From: Ruminococcaceae bacterium UBA5904
Lineage (GTDB): Bacteria; Bacillota; Clostridia; Oscillospirales; Acutalibacteraceae
DNA: 12,076 bases
Reading direction: 5' to 3'
Assembly: GCA_002431305.1 (NCBI GenBank)
Contig: DJEG01000112.1
Location: forward strand, 1 to 12,076
In this document: positions 1 to 6,700 of the stretch, piece by piece
How the letters are laid out: the number at the start of each line of letters is the position of its first letter
How positions within the stretch are numbered: the stretch's first letter is position 1
The notes under the pieces: model-generated
Seen by the model: the letters and a program-made list of their open reading frames with translations, nothing else
Told to the model about the DNA's origin: nothing
Databases searched by the model: none
Translations under genes and position numbers: made by a program

Positions 1-411
1 CGGCATACTCGTTATTTTAAACGACAAATCACCCGAGTCCGAACCGCACTTTAAAACGGCATATTTAATATCCCTGTCATCATCATTGCGAACAACAAGC
101 TGTACCGAGCCATTATCGCTTTTTCCGTACGATAAAATCCGTATGCACCTGTCAACGAGGATACCGTTCTGCGACGAGGGCGATTCGGCGAAATTATAAT
201 CCGAATATTTAAACGTAAAACTCTCGTTTACCTTTATATTCTGAAAACTATCTTCAGCCGAATACGGCTCGATATAGGTCATTGAGGTCATTTCGGGGAT
301 GGATTCGCGTTCCTTAGTATCTTTCGAACATGACTGCAAAAGTCCGGCAAGAGCAAAAAAAGACAATATTCCGGCGGTAAACCTCCGCTTTGTATTCTTC
401 AATTCAATCAT
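1..411 (-). CDS. Lipoprotein of unknown function, N-terminal 137 residues (3' end beyond the window)
   Basis: The reading frame starts at ATG 411 and is still open at base 1. Residues 1-27 form a lipoprotein signal peptide: a basic start (KNTKRR), a hydrophobic stretch (residues 13-25), then the lipobox LQSC with the lipidated cysteine at C28. The mature part begins with a Ser/Thr/Glu-rich linker and continues into a beta-rich segment that alternates hydrophobic residues (around 'SVQLVVRN' and 'DIKYAVLKC'), as in an Ig-like fold. I recognise no family, so the role is unknown. After export it should be anchored to the outer face of the membrane. No Shine-Dalgarno sequence precedes the ATG (upstream bases are TTTTTAAGATTGAT), and there is no in-frame ATG, GTG or TTG further upstream. 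TTG at 402 is a possible alternative start. A promoter embedded in the preceding terminator could give a leader of only about 23 nt. Confidence 0.82.
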   Translation of the reverse strand, partial: MIELKNTKRRFTAGILSFFALAGLLQSCSKDTKERESIPEMTSMTYIEPYSAEDSFQNIKVNESFTFKYSDYNFAESPSSQNGILVDRCIRILSYGKSDNGSVQLVVRNDDDRDIKYAVLKCGSDSGDLSFKITSMP

Positions 412-420
412 ATCAATCTT

Positions 421-464
421 AAAAAGGCGGGCGCCGGCGAAAATATATTCCGCAGACGTCCGCC
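421..464 (-). terminator. Rho-independent terminator after the 76-residue peptide gene
   Basis: On the minus strand GGCGGACGTCTGCGGAA (464-448) pairs with TTCGCCGGCGCCCGCC (441-426). The GC-rich stem has two mismatches and one or two wobbles, and TTTTT (425-421) follows directly. It lies 5 nt past the peptide stop codon and ends only 9 nt before the lipoprotein ATG. It may therefore also act as an attenuator in that gene's leader. Confidence 0.75.
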
Positions 465-469
465 GTCAA
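442..469 (-). promoter_or_regulatory. Probable sigma-A promoter for the lipoprotein gene, inside the terminator hairpin
   Basis: On the minus strand TTGACG (469-464) is separated by 16 nt from TATATT (447-442). Each hexamer matches the consensus at five of six positions. The predicted start is near 435-434, giving a leader of about 23 nt. The -35 box overlaps the stem base and the -10 box lies in the loop region of the preceding terminator. This is a sequence match only. Confidence 0.5.
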
Positions 470-700
470 TTAACTGTAAAACAGATTTACGCCCGCCGTG
501 GGAACGTCGTAACAAAGTCCGTCGTTTCCTCCGGGAACTTTTACTACGCACCCCGCGGTCGTCTGAGACAGAACGATAAGTCCTGTTTCAGAATCCGTTA
601 TAACTCCGCTCTCGTCGCGAATATAACCGCAGGAGGCAATATTCGACGACATTTCAAAACTTTCAAATACTATCTGAGCTTTAACATATTTCTTTTTCAT
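470..700 (-). CDS. 76-residue cysteine-containing peptide, coupled to the GH2 gene; function unknown
   Basis: The ATG at 700 is preceded by AGGGGG (713-708) with 7 nt spacing. That binding site overlaps the TGA stop of the GH2 gene, and only 12 nt separate the two genes, so both are probably read from one mRNA with coupled translation. The peptide has a basic start (MKKK), a segment 'VFESFEMSSNIASC' around residues 11-24, and three cysteines: C24, C51 and C63. A Gly/Pro-rich stretch lies between the last two, followed by 'CYDVP' (63-67) and a C-terminus 'NLFYS'. It has no clear signal peptide or membrane helix and no HTH or zinc-ribbon motif. From memory, the N-terminal pattern (KKxYxKAxIxFESF, then NIA and a Cys) and the CYxxP element resemble unannotated small proteins of Oscillospiraceae; this is unverified. 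A leader-core split at 'NIASCG' would fit a modified or processed peptide, but no maturation enzyme is encoded in the window. I do not assign a function. Confidence 0.82.
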   Translation of the reverse strand: MKKKYVKAQIVFESFEMSSNIASCGYIRDESGVITDSETGLIVLSQTTAGCVVKVPGGNDGLCYDVPTAGVNLFYS

Positions 701-707
701 AACTTAT

Positions 708-715
708 CCCCCTCA
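708..715 (-). promoter_or_regulatory. Ribosome binding site overlapping the GH2 stop codon
   Basis: The minus strand reads TGAGGGGG. The final A of the GH2 stop codon TGA (715-713) is also the first base of the AGGGGG Shine-Dalgarno sequence of the peptide gene (ATG at 700). This fixes the peptide start and suggests translational coupling. Confidence 0.75.
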
Positions 716-3700
716 CGCTGTATAGAAACCGGAGAACAGTTTAGAGAAGAAATCAATTATTCTCTTAAACAATTCGATAATATTGTCTAACAGCTGTTGA
801 ACTACGGACTTTTCGACAACCTTATACGTTACCGTCACGCTTCCGAAATCGGTCGTATATCCGTCCTTATCCGTTCCGCTGACATAATACTTATGCTCGC
901 CGGGCACGTTGACGATAAAGGACACGTTCCAGTGTCTGATTATTTCGCCCGAATCCGACTTGCTGTCGGTGTAAGAAGCATCGGCTTCAACTTTATTGCC
1001 GAGTGAATCCGTAATCTTTATTTTCTCGACCGAAGTATAAGTGTCAAGCGAGAATTCAGCCTTATATCCGGTGTAAATCTCATCATCCTGAACGCTCAGA
1101 CTGCCGTCGATTACGGACATATCACGCTGTGCGGTCTTAGCGGCGGCAAGCGCAACGGCATAGGTGTTTGAATTTGCGCCAAGAAGAAGGGGAGACGCAA
1201 TCTTTTCCTGCGAAGAGCCTGACTTAACAGCTCCGCTTGCGTCTGCTATTCCAAGCTCAAACTGTCCCTTTCCGGAATCTTTTTCAAACGTCCATTTAAT
1301 GTTTGTAAGAGAAAGAATATCATTCTCCGAAAGCGACGCGTTTTGAACGATTATTGTTCCGGTTCGGTAGTAATAATTACCGTCTGCACCTTTAACCCTG
1401 CTCCATGTAAGCTTGCCGTTTTGAGACAGCATATCATTAAATGAATAATAAACATCGCTTGCGCTCGATATATCCGTCTGCGCCGACGCAACAGTTCCGT
1501 TGGTTGATACGGTGTAAATTTTAAGTATCGGACTGCCAACCGCGGCCTTTGCGGCAATCTGAATATCCTGAGGAATAGCCGTAGCCCATATTGAGAACGC
1601 AGCCGCCTGTCCGTTAGCGGTAACGGTACCTGCATCATTCTCAATCGATCCTCCCGCCAGATAAAGTTCATTGTTAGGACCTGCATTTTTATATTTGGTC
1701 AAATCCGTCCTGCTGTCCGTATTCATTATACCATCTATAAATACTATGCCCTGCGTATCTTTTTCCGGGTCAGAGGTAAGCTTGCCTGCGTCGAGCAGCA
1801 GATCCTTAAGCTCCATGTACTCGGGATATCCCTCCTGGTCGTATAAATAGTCGTTCTGTACACTTTCATCTCCGAGAGCGGGGTCATATATTCTGACAGC
1901 GTCAAGATAGAAATCATAGCTCTTAACCCCATCGACTCGGTGATTAAATGCCGTTGAATACATGGGAGTAATAGTTACAGTATACTTATTATAATCCAGA
2001 CCGAGAACTTTTATAACAGGAATCTGATAAAGCGACTGTGTTCCCGCTGTCGGAAGCCATGTCTCACAATATGCAATATTTCCGGTATCTGCATTTGTAA
2101 TATTACCGTCGGCGTCATAATACGAAATTTTCCGTGAAACACTTCCGTCGTTTTTTGCAGACCAATAAAGCGGAGCATTTCCTTCAGACTCAAGTGTTGC
2201 GTTACCGTTTGAATCAGCATAAAGCCTGCCGTAAGAATAACCGTAATACGTATCTACAGCATACGAATTGCTGTATGTTCCGTCTGTACTGTTAACATCG
2301 ACTTTAATGAGTCCGGTAGAGGAATCCGTAAGACTTATAACATCAAATCCTGTACCTGTAAATGTAAACTCGGCCTTGGGCCATTCTCCTCCGTTTGACG
2401 GATTATCCGCCGCGCTTACCGTAACCTTATGAGCCGAACCGGACGAATAGGTTTTATTGTCATCAGTCTCAAACCAGTCATATGCGTAAGCATACGCATA
2501 TGCCGGGACGAGCGAACCCGATGAATCATTTGAATAAACAATATTACCGTCTGCGTCGTAGTAGGTCGGAATCTTCGTATAACCGCCGCCTATTGCATAT
2601 CGGTAGAACACATCTGTTGTTATATTACCGCTTGCATTGTAGTATGTAGGCTCGGACGAATATGTACCGTCGCCTGCCGCGGTATAATATGCGGGGTTGG
2701 AAGTAACATTTGACGTTACGCTGCCCGATGAATCATAATAAACGCGAGAATACGACTTATCGGCATAGAACGGATCATATCCGTATATATTCGCAGAACT
2801 GCTGTCCAAAAGGTCGGCCGCCTGATTAATACCGCTGATTTCTTTTCCTTCTACAGTCCATTTTCCTTTATATGTTATCGCCGTAGAATCAATTGCATTA
2901 TCCTCAAAGTAAATAGTACTTGCAGGAATAAACTTGACTCTCTCATACTGTATATATTCAGAACTGGAGCTAAACGACGGATCACCTGTAACCTTAGCGG
3001 CTACATAGTAGGAATCAGAGCCGGTAAAGTTCATATCGGAAAGCTTATAGGTAATATCGCCTTTTGCGTTTACCGTACCTGAGCCGTATTTAAGTCCGGC
3101 TACGGAATAATCCGTATTCGAATCCGCAAACTCTGTGGAATCTGCGGGAAGAGAACCGTTTGTGAAATCGGTAATATTATCTATATTAATATTGCCTTTT
3201 GTAACGCCGATATAGTCAAACTTCGCACCCGCATTTACAGCCGCCTCCGAGATTATATTATTATCTGTAATATTATAATCGATAGGATATCCATAGTCGG
3301 CAACAAGCGTCTGATCAGTAAGCCCGACATTTGTCGAACGCTGCTGAAGATTGAACTTTATCTTACAATTTGAATCTGTTGATCCTCTTTCAAGAAAGAA
3401 GAAACTGAGTTTGTGTGAATTTCCGTCTCCTATTATTCTGTTGAGTTTTGACAATGCGGCTTTTATATCTGCGCTTATTTCATGTGTTTTTCCGTCGGAA
3501 TCGGTGTAATTGTACTTACTGTAATCGCCGTCGGGCTGATACGTATAAGTTACGGTTTCGTTATCTTCCGCAGAATTGAGCAAAGTATTGTTTTCAGCAC
3601 TCCATGCAAACTGATACGTTATCGACTTGTTCGTAAAGTCGATCGAACAGCTTCGCGCTCCGTGTAAACCGCCGTTATCGAGTATAAGAGTATCATCAAC

Positions 3701-6700
3701 ATAAACAAGCACGTCATCGTCTCCGGAAAACTCGAATTTAATAGGAGTATTTCCTGCGTACATTCCGCCTTTCGGAATATTAAATTCGGTATTAAACGAC
3801 ATACCGAAGTGATATACAGCATTCTCGCCGGTAAACGAACTCCGGGTTCCTGTATAATTTCCGTCGGCATCTATTTCGGAATCTGTCAGCTGATAGTTAA
3901 ACGGGAAAAATCCCTGACCCGTACCCTTGCTTGCACGTTCGACAGAAAACGTATCGGCATTGACAAGTTCTGAAACCGCGGTATGCGAAGCATCATCATA
4001 TTTAGCTCTGAAAACCCTCGTTGTATCGGACGAATCATAATCGTATGTATTTACACCGTATCTGTTAGTGGAAATTACAAACGGAAATTCCGTATTCCAA
4101 TGATACTTAGCATAAGTATTTGCCGTATCCGTTTCGATATCGTTTTCTCTAAACAAGTCGGCAAAACTTAAGCTAATACCGGAAAGCGGGGAAAGACTGG
4201 CGGTTTTGGTGGCGCTTGAGCTTGTATTAAACGTAATTGTGAGATTTTCCCTTATACCGTTTGAGTCGGATGTATTTATATAAGGCAGTTCGTTCCGGTA
4301 CTCAGAATGAAACTCAGGAACTCCGTCAGCGGAAAGTGTAGACGAAAACAGTCCCATAACAGATGCACCCTCGTCTCTGTTATTATCATTCAATCCCATA
4401 GTGCCCGACTTATCCCATATATTCCACATTGTACTAAAGAATTTATTACCGTCAAGAGTGGTGTTTCCGTCAGCATAAACACATGAAGTTATTTGGGTTC
4501 CGCCGTTCACAGGAAAGCTTGTAAATGCAATACAGTAAAGCTGAGAATAAACATTTACAGCCTGCTCAAGTGCCGCATCGGCATAACCGTCGTCCCACCC
4601 CATATCAGTATTATCATAACCGATATTCTTTTTTATCTGACTCATTATCTCATCATTCGCAAGTATGCGCTCTTTCATTTTCTTATACGCAAGCAGATTC
4701 ATTTCTCTGCCTCCGGAAGAATAATCCCTGGATGAGTTTGCGTTTGAATATCCGTACTTATAAATCGTAGCAGGCAGTTTTCTTATTTCAATGCCAAGTG
4801 CATCAATTGCAGCTGTAATTGCGTTTGCCGCCGCTGTAAGCTCCGCCTCTGAAGAACCTGCGTTATTGTAAATCTTAAGTCCGTTCTCCATGGCTTCTAC
4901 AAATTTTTTTGCAGATGAGAACGAATACGAAACAGGGTTGTACTGTGCGCCTGCCTTCAGCGCGTCGTAAAGAGCTGTTTTGCCGTCGGAGGCAGAACCG
5001 GTCGAATTCGACTTTTTATAAAGATTAAATTTATTGTTGTTACCTGCATTTGTAACGGTTGTCTGCCATGTTGAAAACGGTCTGCCTTCGCTTGTTTTGC
5101 TGGAATACATGTCGACAAACTGAACGCCCGAATAAATCGAGATGCGTTTATTCGAATGAACATATATGTTAAGTGCCTGCGGGGTATCTGAAAGGGAAAG
5201 CGTTGAATCTGACGAACCGATATTAAGATATTTACCTGTCGAATCCTGTATATAATATTTTGAATCCGAAACGTAAGTAAACGTATACTCGTTATCCGCG
5301 CTGCTTGTAAGAACAGTGCCGTCAAGAGTTGCCGTCGAATCGGAATTCAAATATCCGGTATTCTTCGATACGTTTGTCATGGCGGCGGGCTGATTTGAAT
5401 AGTACGCGGGACTAGGATTGTAAATAATATATGTTCCGTTCTCGATATACTGTCCCTCGCCCGTTCCGGTAGGCTCGAAATAATTATATTTATATGATGC
5501 CGAACCCGGAGAGTCAAGCGAATCGATGTTTTCTTTTATAACATCAAACCTGTCATATATCGTAGGCTCATAGATAATTTCCGTCTGCGGACAAATCTCC
5601 TCAAATTCATCGTAAAGTTCATATCCGCTTTCTGCCGCGGCAGTTATATTAATTCCGTTTACACTTACATTGTCGGAGCATTCGGTAACAATGGAACCGT
5701 TAGTCGTAACCTCATCCGTAGTCTTTACAATTACAAGAGCATGTCCGTTGTACATTTTTACCGAAGCCTTGCCGTCGGATGAAAATACACTGCTCTCCTG
5801 AAATCTGTTCCAATCGGAGGGTTTTCCGTTATCAACGCCGACAATCTCAACACCGTTTGCCGCTTCTATTGTAAGCGTACCGTTATAATCGTTCATAAAA
5901 TTGCCGTTGGTATCATAGGCGGTATATTCAATATACGCATAGGACTTTCCGTCCGCAGTACCTGTAAAGCTGTCCTTACCGTCGGTACCCCAAACCTCAG
6001 CCTTGACGGAACCTATCGACTGAGACGAGTAAACGATTTTTGTACCCTTTGCCGAATCTGTAATTTCTGTTGTCTTTGAGGAATCCGTCCAAGCCCGCAC
6101 CGAAAGACTGCCAGAAGCCCAGGCTACCTTAAACTGCGGATACATGGCATCCGGCGTAGCTGATTTATAACCTACGGTGTCGGTAAAATCAGATGCCGAA
6201 CACGCAGACGAATCCGAATATGACGTCCACTTCTGATATGTAACACCGGCGTCGGTTGTAACGGTCTGCGCCTGAGCATGACCTATAAGAACATTGTTTC
6301 GGTAAAGCTCAACATATCCGCCGTCGGTATAAACGGCAACGGGAACGGCTGTTGTTGAAGAAAGCTTTGAACTGTTCCATGTTCCCGGGAGCAGATTGAG
6401 CGTGTGTTCGTTTTTATCCCATACCGATTTATAGAGATAAGCATTATCTTTTGCAAATCCCGCCGTATCTATAACGCCGAAAAACGACGAAATCGGCATT
6501 CCCTCAGCATTTGCCGAGGTTGTCGGATTCCACGGAGTCGGCTCTCCTATATAATCGAAACCTGTCCAAATAAACTCTCCGCTTATTTTATCATAAGCAG
6601 AAGTATAATAAAGATTTGTTTCCGCCGAATCTCCCCACCCCGGGGCGTAAGCGTCATAAGCCCCGATTTCGTAACCGGAAACACCTGTTGATTTATAAAA

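Noticed and set aside
470..700. SCIFF-type or lanthipeptide precursor
   Set aside because: Only three cysteines are present, not the six-in-forty-five pattern. No radical SAM, LanM/LanC, transporter or protease gene lies in the window.
299..790. Plus-strand open frame of 163 codons
   Set aside because: It covers the start of the lipoprotein gene, the peptide gene and the end of the GH2 gene on the opposite strand, and crosses the terminator. Its translation is Arg-rich and low in family-like features.
713..900. Sortase signal, SLH domain or dockerin at the GH2 C-terminus
   Set aside because: No LPXTG-like motif, no SLH repeats and no paired calcium-binding dockerin segments are present. The end is an amphipathic helix.
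2090..2740. Choline- or cell-wall-binding repeats
   Set aside because: The units lack the conserved Trp and Gly residues and regular 20-residue spacing of those families.
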